Of a stretch of 50,228 nt of DNA, positions 16,620 to 26,899 are shown in pieces. This DNA is from an uncultured Rhodospirillales bacterium (GTDB lineage: Bacteria > Pseudomonadota > Alphaproteobacteria > Reyranellales > Reyranellaceae). Position 1 is the stretch's first letter, and the number at the start of each line of letters is the position of its first letter. The stretch covers positions 1 through 50,228 of the forward strand of contig CADECW010000019.1 in the NCBI GenBank assembly GCA_902825855.1, in the 5' to 3' direction. The notes under the pieces are model-generated. The model had not been told where the DNA came from and made no database searches. It saw only the letters and a list, made by a program, of their open reading frames with translations. A program made the position numbers and the translations under genes.

Positions 16620-18467
16620 TTAGACCTGCTTTGCCCATTCCCGCAGGACGAACTTCTGGACCTTGCCGGTCGAGGTCATTGGCAGGTCGCGGAAGACAAT
16701 GAAGCGCGGGCACTTGTAGGAGGCGAGATTGGCGCGGCAGTGGGCGATGATGTCGTCGCCCGTGACGGTCGAACCGGGTTTCAGCACGACGAAGGCACAA
16801 GGCGTCTCGCCCCATTTCTCGTCCGGCTTGCCCACCACGGCGACATTGGCCACGGCCGGATGCTCGATGATCACGCCTTCGACCTCGATGGTCGATATGT
16901 TCTCGCCGCCCGAGATGATGATGTCCTTCGAGCGGTCGCGCAGCTCGATGTAGCCGTCCTCGTGCAGCACACCCAGGTCGCCGGAATGGAACCAGCCGTG
17001 CTCGAACGCTTCGTGCGTCGCCTTGGCGTTCTTCAGGTATCCCTTCATGGTGAGATTGCCGCGGAACATGACCTCGCCCATGGTCGCGCCATCGCGCGGC
17101 ACTTCCTTCATGGTCGCGGGATCCATCACCGTGACGCCATCCTCGGCGGCATAGCGCACGCCCTGACGCGCCTTGAGCTGGGCGCGCTCGTGTGACGGCT
17201 TGGCATCCCAGTCCTCGTGCCACGAGCAGATCGTCGCCGGGCCGTAGACCTCGGTCAGCCCATAGACGTGGGTGACGCGGAAATTCTCCTTCTCCAGCGC
17301 CTCGAGCACCGCAGCGGGCGGCGGCGCCGCCGCCGTCATGAACTCGACCTTGCGCGTGAGCGGCTGCCGCTCCTCCGGCGTGGCGCCGATGATGAACTGC
17401 ATGATGATGGGCGCGCCGCACATGTGGGTGACGTTGTGGGCCACCAGCGCATCGTAGATCGCCTTGGCGCCGACCCGGCGCAGGCAGACCGAGGTGCCGG
17501 CGACGAGCGCCAGCGTCCATGGAAAGCACCAGCCGTTGCAGTGGAACATCGGCAGCGTCCAGAGGTAGACCGGATGGACGCCCATGGCCCACTGCGTGGC
17601 GTTGCCGTACGCCGCCAGCGCCCCGCCGCGATGGCTGTAGACCACGCCCTTGGGGTTGCCCGTCGTGCCCGACGTGTAGTTGAGCGAGATTGCGTCCCAT
17701 TCGTCAGCTGGATAGGCCCAGGCGTAGTCGTCGTCGCCGGTCGCGAGGAATTCCTCGTAGGTCGTGTCGCCGATCTGGCCGCGGTCCTCGCACATCGGGT
17801 CATCGATATCGACGACCAGCGGCTGGACCTTGGCGATGGCAAGCGCCTCGGTCACGGCCTTGTGGAATTCGCGGTCGACCAGCAGCACCTTCGTCTCGCT
17901 GTGGTCCAGGATGAAGGCGATCATTGCCGCATCGAGCCGCGTGTTCAGCGAGTTCAGCACGCCGCCGCTCATCGGCACGCCGAAATGCGCCTCGTACATC
18001 TCGGGAATGTTGGGCGCCATGATCGCGACCGTGCTGCCGACGCCGATGCCGACCTTCTCCAACGCCGAAGCGAGCTTCTTGCAGCGGGCATACGTCTCGG
18101 CCCAGCTCTGTCGGCGCGCGCCGTGGATCAGCGCGATGCTGTCGGGATAGACAGCTGCGCTACGCTCGATGAATTGCAGGGGGGTCAGCGGCGCGTAGTT
18201 GGCTTGTGTCTTGTCGAGGTCGCGCTCGTAGATGTTGGCGCTGAGCTGGCGCGCCTTGTGCGGGGCGGGCCGCGGCGAGGGCATGCGTGTCACCGACGGC
18301 CGGTTCTTGACCGAGCGGCGCAGTGCCGGACTCGGAACGGGCTTCGGCGCCAACACCTTCTTCTTGGTCACGGACTTTCGGACGGCGGGCTTCTTGGCCT
18401 TGGCCGCCTTGCGCTTTGCCGGCTTGCTGCCCTTGCCTGATCCCTGTTTCGACTTGCCCTTGGCCAT
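16620..18467 (-). CDS. Acyl-CoA synthetase (AMP-forming) with lysine-rich N-terminal tail
   Basis: The 615-residue protein is an adenylate-forming ligase. YTSGTTGNPKG (264-274) is the phosphate-binding motif, HVYGLTEVYGP the adenine site, and HGWFHSGDLGVLHEDGYIELRDRSKDIIISGGENIS the hinge region. TSTGKVQKF contains the catalytic lysine (Lys602). LPMFHCNGWCFPW is typical of medium/long-chain acyl-CoA synthetases. Residues 1-75 are an unusual tail rich in Lys, Ala, Pro and Arg with no hydrophobic core. The ATG at 18467 has GGGAAG about 7 bases upstream; the internal Met62 has no such site, so the tail is probably translated. Chain-length preference is unknown. Divergent from hutH. Confidence 0.88.
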   Translation of the reverse strand: MAKGKSKQGSGKGSKPAKRKAAKAKKPAVRKSVTKKKVLAPKPVPSPALRRSVKNRPSVTRMPSPRPAPHKARQLSANIYERDLDKTQANYAPLTPLQFIERSAAVYPDSIALIHGARRQSWAETYARCKKLASALEKVGIGVGSTVAIMAPNIPEMYEAHFGVPMSGGVLNSLNTRLDAAMIAFILDHSETKVLLVDREFHKAVTEALAIAKVQPLVVDIDDPMCEDRGQIGDTTYEEFLATGDDDYAWAYPADEWDAISLNYTSGTTGNPKGVVYSHRGGALAAYGNATQWAMGVHPVYLWTLPMFHCNGWCFPWTLALVAGTSVCLRRVGAKAIYDALVAHNVTHMCGAPIIMQFIIGATPEERQPLTRKVEFMTAAAPPPAAVLEALEKENFRVTHVYGLTEVYGPATICSWHEDWDAKPSHERAQLKARQGVRYAAEDGVTVMDPATMKEVPRDGATMGEVMFRGNLTMKGYLKNAKATHEAFEHGWFHSGDLGVLHEDGYIELRDRSKDIIISGGENISTIEVEGVIIEHPAVANVAVVGKPDEKWGETPCAFVVLKPGSTVTGDDIIAHCRANLASYKCPRFIVFRDLPMTSTGKVQKFVLREWAKQV

Positions 18468-18605
18468 GCTCGCTTCCCGTTGCCTGACGGACGCCGGCAC
18501 TTTCACACAAAGGACGGGGTCTTCTCCAGTCTTTCAGAGGGAGGAACGCAGCAAACGTAATTTTTCCTTAGCGCATGGAGGCGACAGGACCGTTACCATC
18601 GCTCC

Positions 18606-20146
18606 ATGAGTCCTGTCCGGCTTGCACCAGGCGCCGTACCGCTGGCGGCGTGGCGCGACGTCTATCGCGGCGCATCGGTCGCCCTCGATCCTGCGGCGTA
18701 CGGCGCCATCGATCGATCGGCACGCGCCGTCGCGTCCATCGTTGCGCGTGGCGAGCCGGTCTATGGCATCAATACCGGCTTCGGGAAGCTCGCGAGCGTG
18801 CGGATCGAGGCCAGCGATCTCGAGAAGCTGCAACGCAACATCGTGCTGTCGCATGCCGCCGGCGTCGGCCCGCCGATGCCGGTCGCCGTCGTGCGCCTGA
18901 TGATGGCGCTCAAGGTCGCGAGCCTTGCCCAGGGTGCATCGGGCGTCCGCGCCGAAACCGTGCGCCTGCTCGAAGCCCTGCTCGACAGGGGTCTCACGCC
19001 GGTGGTGCCGAGCCAAGGCTCGGTCGGCGCCTCGGGCGACCTGGCGCCGCTTGCCCATATGTCGGCGACGCTGATCGGTGTCGGGTCCTTCTCGATCGAC
19101 GGCGCCATCGTTCCGGCCGACCAGGCTTTGGCCGAGGTCGGGCTGTCGCCCTTGTTGCTCGGCGCGAAGGAAGGCCTCGCACTGCTGAACGGCACGCAGT
19201 TCTCGACGGCCTATGCGCTGGCCGCCCTGTTCGAAGCCGAGATGCTGTTCGGCTCGGCGCTGGTGACCGGCGCGCTGTCGACCGATGCCGCGCGCGGCTC
19301 GGATGCGCCGTTCGATCCGCGCATCCATGTGCTGCGCCGCCATGGCGGCCAGATCGAAGCGGCGGCAGCGCTGCGCCGCGTGATGCAGGGCTCCGCCATC
19401 CGCGTTTCGCACCTGGTCGGCGACGAGCGCGTACAGGATCCCTACTGTCTGCGTTGCCAGCCGCAGGTCATGGGCGCCGTGCTCGACATCCTGCGTCATG
19501 CAGCGACGACGCTCGCCACCGAAGCCAACGGCGTCACCGACAATCCATTGATCTTCGCCGGTGCCGACGAGGCCCTGTCGGGCGGCAACTTCCACGCTGA
19601 GCCGGTCGCCTTCGCCGCCGACATCCTGGCGCTCGCGCTTTGCGAGATCGGCTCGCTCAGCGAGCGCCGCATCGCCATGCTGGTCGATCCCGCCCTGTCC
19701 GGCCTGCCGGCCTTCCTTACGCCGAAGCCCGGCCTCAATTCGGGATTCATGATCCCTCAGGTGACGGCGGCCGCACTCGTCGCCGAGAACAAACAGCGCG
19801 CCCATCCGGCCAGCGTCGATTCGATCCCGACATCGGCCAACCAGGAGGACCACGTCTCCATGGCCGCGCACGGCGCCCGCCGCCTGCTCGACATGGCGGA
19901 CAATTGCCGTTCGATCATCGGCATAGAACTCCTGGCAGCAGCGCAGGGCTGTGACTTTCATCGTCCGCTGCTCTCGAGCCCGATGCTCGAGCGGGTGCGC
20001 GACCTGGTGCGGCGGCACGTGCCGTACCTAGACGACGATCGTCACTTCCAGCCCGATCTCGCGCGCGCCGGCGACCTGGTCGGCCGCGGCGCGCTGCTCG
20101 ATGCGATCGGCGACAATATCCTTCCGTCCCTCGACCGGAGCCCGCC

Positions 20147-20150
<4 letters not shown>
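18606..20150 (+). CDS. hutH: Histidine ammonia-lyase
   Basis: The 514-residue enzyme deaminates L-histidine to urocanate. The MIO cofactor triad Ala142-Ser143-Gly144 lies in [29 protein letters not shown] near residue 54 holds the conserved tyrosine/asparagine loop. [12 protein letters not shown] and [17 protein letters not shown] are further family signatures. Length is normal (~510). The stop overlaps the start of hutU by four bases (ATGA), so the two are translationally coupled. No hutC, hutI, hutG or hutF is visible in the window. Confidence 0.96.
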
Positions 20151-21811
<1,661 letters not shown>

Positions 21812-21824
21812 TAGGGTTACCGCC

Positions 21825-21933
21825 ATCCCGAGCGAAGCCGCCCAACGGGCGACGCAGCCGAGGGACCTTTTCTTGTCGACGCATCAGGAAAGAAAAGGTC
21901 CCTCCACTTCGCGCTTCGCGCTCCGGTCGGGAT
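21825..21933. repeat. Palindromic intergenic repeat, copy 1
   Basis: This element of about 109 bases begins ATCCCGAGCGAAG and ends CGGTCGGGAT, so its ends are inverted repeats. Inside is a perfect 15-base stem, GAGGGACCTTTTCTT (21860-21874) against AAGAAAAGGTCCCTC (21890-21904), with a 15-base loop containing GTCGACGCATC. The last base is the first base of the reverse-strand stop of the TRAP gene. A close relative lies at 26068-26180. It fills the gap between convergent genes and could act as a bidirectional terminator. Confidence 0.85.
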
Positions 21934-23036
21934 CAGCGCTTCTTGGCCGCCTGCTGGGCGTAGACGAAATTGTCGAATGTATTTTCGGCGACCCGCGACC
22001 ACAGGTACTGCTCGTCGCGGAACGGTTTCCACGAATCGTAGATCTTCTTGAACTTGGGATTCTTGGCCGCCAGCTCCTCGTACTGGTCGAAGGCGATGTC
22101 GTAGCACGCGGCCATTATTTCGCGCGGGAAGGGGCGCAACTCGGCGCCGGCCGCGACCAGCCGGCGCAGTGCTCCCGGATTGCCGGAATCGTACTTGGCG
22201 AGCGACCAGTTCATCACCTCGCTGCCCACTGCATTGATGGCGGCACGATAGCCGGGCGGCAGCTTCTCCCATTCCTTGACGCTGATGAAGAAGCCGCTCT
22301 GCGTGCAGCCTTCCCACCAGCCGGGATAGTAGTAGTACTTGGCGACCTTGACGAAGCCGAGCTTCTCGTCGTCGTACGGGCCGACCCATTCGGCGGCATC
22401 GATCGTGCCCTTTTCCAGCGCCGGGTAGATGTCGCCGCCGGCGATCTGCTGCGGCACCACCCCTAGCTTCGTCAGTACCTGGCCGGCAAATCCGGCGATG
22501 CGGAACTTGAGGCCCTTGAGGTCCTCCAGTGTTTTGATCTCCTTGCGGAACCAGCCGCCCATCTGCGCGCCGGTATGAAGGCCCGGCACGTAGACGATGT
22601 TGTAGTCGCGCAGGAAGTCGTTCACGAGTTCCAGGCCGCCGCCACAGATCATCCACGCATTGTGATGGCGGGTGTTCATGCCGAATGGCAGCGTGGTGGC
22701 GAAGGCGAAGGTCGGATCCTTGCCGACATAGTAGTAGGCGGCGCTCAGTCCCGATTCGACGGTGCCGTTCTGGACCGCATCGACGACCTGCAGCGCCGGC
22801 ACGATCTCGCCGGGCGCGAACCACTTGATCTGGAACTTGTTGTTCGTGAGCTCGGCGACACGCTTGCAGAAATCGTCGCTGACCGTCGTGGCGATATCGA
22901 GGTTCTTGGGAAAGCTCGACGTCAGACGCCAGCGGATCTCCGGCGTGTCCTGCGCGATGGCGGGGGCCGTGACGACCTGCGTTGCGACCGCCGCCGTGCC
23001 GACGCCCGCGGCCTTGATCAGACTCCGTCTCTTCAT
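21933..23036 (-). CDS. TRAP transporter solute-binding protein, TakP-like
   Basis: The 367-residue periplasmic protein starts at the ATG at 23036 (GGAGGAAGG about 8 bases upstream). KRRSLIKAAGVGTAAVATQVVTAPAIAQ is a twin-arginine-type signal, with cleavage after AIAQ. The mature part carries the DctP fold, with PGEIVPALQVVDAVQNGTVE, GAQMGGWFRKEIKTLEDLKGLKFRIAGFAGQV and QQIAGGDIYPALEKGTIDAAEWVGPYDDEKLGF. The last is the hallmark of the TakP branch, whose prototype binds 2-keto acids such as pyruvate. No dctQ or dctM lies next to it, so it is an orphan or uses a membrane unit encoded elsewhere. Confidence 0.92.
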   Translation of the reverse strand: MKRRSLIKAAGVGTAAVATQVVTAPAIAQDTPEIRWRLTSSFPKNLDIATTVSDDFCKRVAELTNNKFQIKWFAPGEIVPALQVVDAVQNGTVESGLSAAYYYVGKDPTFAFATTLPFGMNTRHHNAWMICGGGLELVNDFLRDYNIVYVPGLHTGAQMGGWFRKEIKTLEDLKGLKFRIAGFAGQVLTKLGVVPQQIAGGDIYPALEKGTIDAAEWVGPYDDEKLGFVKVAKYYYYPGWWEGCTQSGFFISVKEWEKLPPGYRAAINAVGSEVMNWSLAKYDSGNPGALRRLVAAGAELRPFPREIMAACYDIAFDQYEELAAKNPKFKKIYDSWKPFRDEQYLWSRVAENTFDNFVYAQQAAKKR

Positions 23037-23195
23037 CGTGTTTCCTTCCTCCAGCACGCTCATGATCGGTGTGCGTGGAGAAAGGCTACTTGCTACGGCG
23101 CTCGCTGTGACCTCGGCGCCGATGCGCAGATCGCACGGCAGCCGTGCGCACTGCCCGTCGATTTCTTCGGTCGCCGCATCGCAGCGCAAACGGGG

Positions 23196-24161
23196 TCATT
23201 CGAGCTTGATGTCCAGCTCCTTGATCAGCGCCGTGAAGAAGGCCTTGTCGTCGCCGACCTGTTTCGTGAACTCGACCGGCGACTGGTGATGCGCGAACTG
23301 CGCCACCATCAGGAGCTTGTCCTTCATGTCTGCTGTGTCGGCGATGCGTGCGACCTCGTCGGAGATGCGCTGGGCGATGGCAGGCGGCAGGCCCTTCGGG
23401 GCGAACAGGCCGAACCAGGCGCGGTCGCGAAAGCCCTTCAAGTCCAGCCCGGCCTCCTGCGCCGTCGGCGTGTCCGGCAGGTCGGCGAGCCTGGTGGGGG
23501 CATCGACCAGAACGGTGCGCACCTTGCCCGCCTTGGCGTAAGGCACGAAGGACGGGTCGAACACCATCTGGATGCGGCCGTCGAAGATGTCGCCGGTAGC
23601 ATCGACGATGGTCTTGTAGGGCGCGTGCTGCATCTTGATGCCGGCGGCGCGCGTCAGCACCTCGCCGGTGAGATGCGTGATGGTGCCGAGGCCTGAAGAG
23701 CCGAACCAGAATTTGCCAGGATTTGCCCTGGCCAGGGCGACGAACTCCTGCCAGCTCTTGGCGCCGAGCGCATTGGTGATGGTTACCGGCAGCAGAGCCG
23801 TCGACAGGCGGCACACCGCGACCAGGTCGTCGGGCTTGTAAGGCACTTGGCGCACACCGGGCGTGATCGCCAGGATGGCGGTGGGCGCGAGCAGAAAGGT
23901 GTAGCCGTCGGGTGGGCTGCCCGTGACCATCGCCGCGCCGACGCCGCCGGATGCGCCAGGCTTGTCTTCGACGATGACCTGCTGGCCGAGCACGCTACTC
24001 AATCGCTCGGCATAGAGCCGCGCGACCTGATCGGCCGAGCCGCCGGGCCCGTAGGGCACGATGAGACGGATGGGTTTGCCGGGCCAGGCGGCCTGCGCGC
24101 GGCTGCCGGCAGGCAGCAAGGCGGCGAGCGCCCCTGCCGTCGCCATTCGACGACCGATCAT
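23196..24161 (-). CDS. TctC/Bug-family solute-binding protein
   Basis: The 321-residue protein has an N-terminal signal (IGRRMATAGALAALLPAGSRAQA) and the Bug-family markers WPGKPIRLIVPYGPGGSADQVARLYAERLS, VEDKPGASGGVGAAMV and SPPDGYTFLLA. KFWFGSSGLGTITHLTGEVL follows, and APYKTIVDATGDIFDGRIQMVFD is the ligand-domain segment. Such proteins bind carboxylates and other small acids in the periplasm. No tctA or tctB membrane genes are near, as is common for this expanded family. It is upstream of the TRAP binding protein on the same strand with a 159-base gap. Confidence 0.93.
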   Translation of the reverse strand: MIGRRMATAGALAALLPAGSRAQAAWPGKPIRLIVPYGPGGSADQVARLYAERLSSVLGQQVIVEDKPGASGGVGAAMVTGSPPDGYTFLLAPTAILAITPGVRQVPYKPDDLVAVCRLSTALLPVTITNALGAKSWQEFVALARANPGKFWFGSSGLGTITHLTGEVLTRAAGIKMQHAPYKTIVDATGDIFDGRIQMVFDPSFVPYAKAGKVRTVLVDAPTRLADLPDTPTAQEAGLDLKGFRDRAWFGLFAPKGLPPAIAQRISDEVARIADTADMKDKLLMVAQFAHHQSPVEFTKQVGDDKAFFTALIKELDIKLE

Positions 24162-24233
24162 TCGTTTCCTCCGCTTTCTTGGGCGAAAGGATACTTCTTT
24201 GGTGAGCGCGCGCTACTCCAGTGACGCGACAAG

Positions 24234-24266
24234 TTCGGAGTGCGGCCGGAAGGCCCGCGCTCCGAA
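24234..24266 (-). terminator. Stable hairpin downstream of small exported protein
   Basis: TTCGGAG...CTCCGAA closes a nearly continuous stem that continues with GCGGCC/GGCCcGC and is capped by a GGAA loop. There is one bulged C and one G-T pair. It begins 12 bases past the stop of the gene at 24278 on the minus strand. The following minus-strand bases (CTTGTCGC) give only a weak U-tract, so termination is probable rather than certain. Confidence 0.55.
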
Positions 24267-24277
24267 TATGAGCGGTG

Positions 24278-24586
24278 TCAGCGCTGCCGCAGCCGGTCCG
24301 GCCGGTACTTCTCCATCACGGTATCGAGCTGCTCTACGGAGACATCGAGGGCCGCGGCGAGTTCTTTCTTCTGCGCCTCGGTAGGTGGCGGGCCGCTGGG
24401 GTGGCGCGGCACGATCTTCTCGGCGACCTGCCGGAAATGCTCGGGTGTCGTGCCGAGCTCCTGGGCAATCAGCCCGATCGGCGGGCCATCGGGCGTATGG
24501 CGCCACGGGCTCGCCACGGCGACAAAGGTCAGGCTGCAGGCCGCGATGACCAGCAAATCCGTCAACCGATAGCCGATGCCCCGCAT
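24278..24586 (-). CDS. Small exported or membrane-anchored hypothetical protein
   Basis: The 102-residue protein has an N-terminal hydrophobic segment (LTDLLVIAACSLTFVAVASPW), which is either a signal anchor or an uncleaved signal. A soluble helical domain follows: IGLIAQELGTTPEHFRQVAEKIVPRHPSGPPPTEAQKKELAAALDVSVEQLDTVMEKYRPD. The two similar helix-turn units (ELGTTPEHFRQV and ALDVSVEQLDTV) suggest an internally repeated motif. I do not recognise the function. It is preceded by the monooxygenase gene on the same strand. Confidence 0.7.
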   Translation of the reverse strand: MRGIGYRLTDLLVIAACSLTFVAVASPWRHTPDGPPIGLIAQELGTTPEHFRQVAEKIVPRHPSGPPPTEAQKKELAAALDVSVEQLDTVMEKYRPDRLRQR

Positions 24587-24646
24587 TCCCGCTCCAATCC
24601 AGGTCCTTCGACATTTACGACCGGTCCGGACAATGTATCCCCGCGG

Positions 24647-25954
24647 TCAGAAGTCCTGGTTCAGGTGGTCCCGCTGCGTGGTGCCCGCATATTCCCGGCG
24701 GAAACGGCCGCGGCGCTGCAGTTCCGGCACCACCAGGTCGACGAACTCCTCGATCGCGCCGGGACAATAGATCGGCGACAGCATGAAACCGTCGCCGCCG
24801 ACCTGGTCGAAATATGCTTCGAGCTGGTCGGCGATTTCGGTGGGTGTGCCTACCATTTGCGGCAGTCCGACGCTCTGGCCATGGTTCTTCGCGACCTGGC
24901 GCAGGGTCAGAAGCTCGCCCGTCCCCGTGCGATAGCGCGTCTGCATACGCTGCAGCTTGGGCTCGGTGCGGTGCGCCATGACCGTATCGAGCGGCAGGGT
25001 CGAAAGATCGAAATCGAGATGACCGGAGAGGATTGCCAGGCCGCCTTCCAGCGGCACCAGCGCGTTGTGTTCGGCCTGCTTGTCCTCGGCCTCGGCGCGC
25101 GAGCCACCGACGATCGGCTGCACGCCGAACAGCATCTTGCACGCCGATGGCGATCGGCCCGCCTCGACCGCGCCGCGCTTGATGTCGTCGTACAATGCCT
25201 TGGCGCCGGCAATGTAGGGCTGGATGGCGAACACCGCATCGGCATACCGCGCGGCGAAGTCGCGACCCTTGCCCGAAGTGCCGGCTTGCAGGATAGCCGG
25301 CCCCTTGTGCGGCGAGCGCACGACGTTGAGCGGCCCGCGCGACCGGAAGAAGCGACCCTCGTGGTCGATGCGGTGGACCTTGGCGGGATCGGCGAAGATG
25401 CCTTCCGCGCGGTCCATGACCACGGCGTCCTCGTCCCAGCTCGCCCACAGCTTGCGGCATACTTCGATGAATTCATGGGCGCGGTCGTAGCGCTCGTCGG
25501 TCGCCTTCATCTCCTCGCCGTAATTTGCCGATTGGTTGTGATTGAGCGTGGTTACGACATTCCACGCTGCGCGTCCCTTGGTCAGATGGTCGAGCGTCGC
25601 CCACAGCCTCGCCGCATGAAACGGATGCTGATGGCTCACCGAATAGGTCGCGCCGAGACCGATATGCGTGGTCGCGGCCGCCATGAATGAGAGCAGCGGG
25701 ATGGGATCGTGCTCGGGCGCCTGCGTGGCGTTGCGGATGGCCGGCCCCAGCGAGCCCGTGAAGGTGTCGGAGATGTAGTTGAGGTCGGCGAAGAACAGCA
25801 TGTCGAGCTTGCCGCGCTCGCAGACGCGGGCGATGTGCTGGTAGAGCTCGGGCTGGCTCCAGTCAAAGCCGGCCGCCGCGGTGCGCGGATGCCGCCACAT
25901 GGCGACGCTATGGTAGGTCGGGCCATGCACCAGGAACTGCGCCAGGTGCATCAT
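24647..25954 (-). CDS. Flavin-dependent monooxygenase, NtaA/SnaA/DszA type (LLM class)
   Basis: This luciferase-like protein of about 435 residues belongs to the FMNH2-dependent NtaA/DszA branch. It has YHSVAMWRHP, ELYQHIARVCERGKLDMLFFADLNYI and THIGLGATYSVSHQHPFHAARLWATLDHLTKGRAAWNVVTTLN, the last part being the usual TSY/NWVT region. GPAILQAGTSGKGRDFAARYADAVFA and FMLSPIYCPGAIEEFVDLVVPELQRRG close the fold. The start is uncertain: the ATG at 25954 gives the family-typical N-terminus, while a TTG at 25987 would add 11 residues. Substrates in the family include chelators and organosulfur compounds; here unknown. The partner flavin reductase is not adjacent. Confidence 0.88.
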   Translation of the reverse strand: MMHLAQFLVHGPTYHSVAMWRHPRTAAAGFDWSQPELYQHIARVCERGKLDMLFFADLNYISDTFTGSLGPAIRNATQAPEHDPIPLLSFMAAATTHIGLGATYSVSHQHPFHAARLWATLDHLTKGRAAWNVVTTLNHNQSANYGEEMKATDERYDRAHEFIEVCRKLWASWDEDAVVMDRAEGIFADPAKVHRIDHEGRFFRSRGPLNVVRSPHKGPAILQAGTSGKGRDFAARYADAVFAIQPYIAGAKALYDDIKRGAVEAGRSPSACKMLFGVQPIVGGSRAEAEDKQAEHNALVPLEGGLAILSGHLDFDLSTLPLDTVMAHRTEPKLQRMQTRYRTGTGELLTLRQVAKNHGQSVGLPQMVGTPTEIADQLEAYFDQVGGDGFMLSPIYCPGAIEEFVDLVVPELQRRGRFRREYAGTTQRDHLNQDF

Positions 25955-26035
25955 GGGCTTGGGCAAGGACGTCTCCCGCTGGCTCAACAGGCAACCGCAT
26001 CCCGAGGCGACGCGCGTTTGGGCGCCCCTCCGGGT

Positions 26036-26214
26036 GCAGGGCTATCGCTTTGACAAATTTTGCCCTCATCCCGAGCGAAGCCGCCCAAGGGGCGGCGCAG
26101 TCGAGGGACCTCTTTTTGTCGACGCATCGACAGAAAAGGTCCCTCCACTTCGCCTCGCTTCGCTCGGCTTCGGTCGGGATGACGGAGATAGGAAGCCATA
26201 TGCGATAGCCCTGC
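26036..26214. repeat. Palindromic intergenic repeat, copy 2, with outer inverted arms
   Basis: The core at 26068-26180 begins ATCCCGAGCGAAGCCGCCCAA and ends TTCGGTCGGGAT, and is closely related to the element at 21825-21933. It shares the ends, GTCGACGCATC in the loop, and the GAGGGACC/GGTCCCTC stem. Here it is nested inside a second perfect 13-base inverted repeat, GCAGGGCTATCGC (26036-26048) and GCGATAGCCCTGC (26202-26214). The composite lies between the monooxygenase start and the end of a frameshifted gene. Confidence 0.8.
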
Positions 26215-26232
26215 CGTCCGGGTGGGTCGGGG

Positions 26233-26741
26233 TTAGGATCTCACAAGCGCAAAGGACTCGAAGAAGTGCCGCGTCTCGGGCTGGCTCTCGACGCCGGCGC
26301 GGCCGGTCACGCCGAGCTGATACAGCCGATTGCGCGCCCAGTAGAGGCGCACCGCAGTGGTGGTGCCATTGGCCTGGGCAAGGGTGAACTCGCGGCCCTG
26401 GGCGCGGCCGAGCGTCAGCTTCCGCTCGCCGCGCAGCGTGTTGCCGGCAGCCATGCCGTCGCGGACCTTGTCGACATCGTGTCGCTCGAAGCGGACAGCG
26501 CGATGCGGTCGGGGTAGTCGATCCACGACACCAAAAAGGTCGCGCCGCCTGCCTGTACTTTTGCTTCGGTCATGGTGAGCGTCTGACCGGGTGCGTTGAG
26601 CGGCGCCGTTGCCACGGTCGGTGTGCCGGGCATGTCGACGCGGCAGCGACCGCCCTCCGGGCTGAACTCTGTCCAGCCTTGCGCGTTTGCCCCTGCGGCG
26701 AGCAGCAGCACCAGACCGATCAATTGCACGACGCGACGCAT
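26233..26741 (-). pseudogene. Frameshifted exported protein
   Basis: Two overlapping minus-strand frames together make one recognisable protein. The upstream frame (from 26741) has a signal peptide (RRVVQLIGLVLLLAAGANAQ), then GWTEFSPEGGRCRVDMPGTP and LVSWIDYPDRIAL. The downstream frame (to 26233) continues DKVRDGMAAGNTLRGERKLTLGRAQGREFTL, then VRLYWARNRLYQLGVTG and RHFFESFALV. This is the order seen in a common family of ~165-residue exported proteins of unknown role. The frames switch near 26480-26500, consistent with one missing or two extra bases. Either the gene is recently broken or the assembly has an error there. Confidence 0.8.
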
Positions 26742-26899
26742 GACGCTCTCCTCAAAAGGCTTTCCTGACGCTCATGAACACACGGCCCGAAGCCGTAGCT
26801 GGTATAGGTCGGGCAGAGCATCGCGCCGGATGGTCACATATCCGGATTGCGGTGGTCCATGGGCGACGCTAAGCCTGTGGAAAGGGAGAAATCAGCGCC

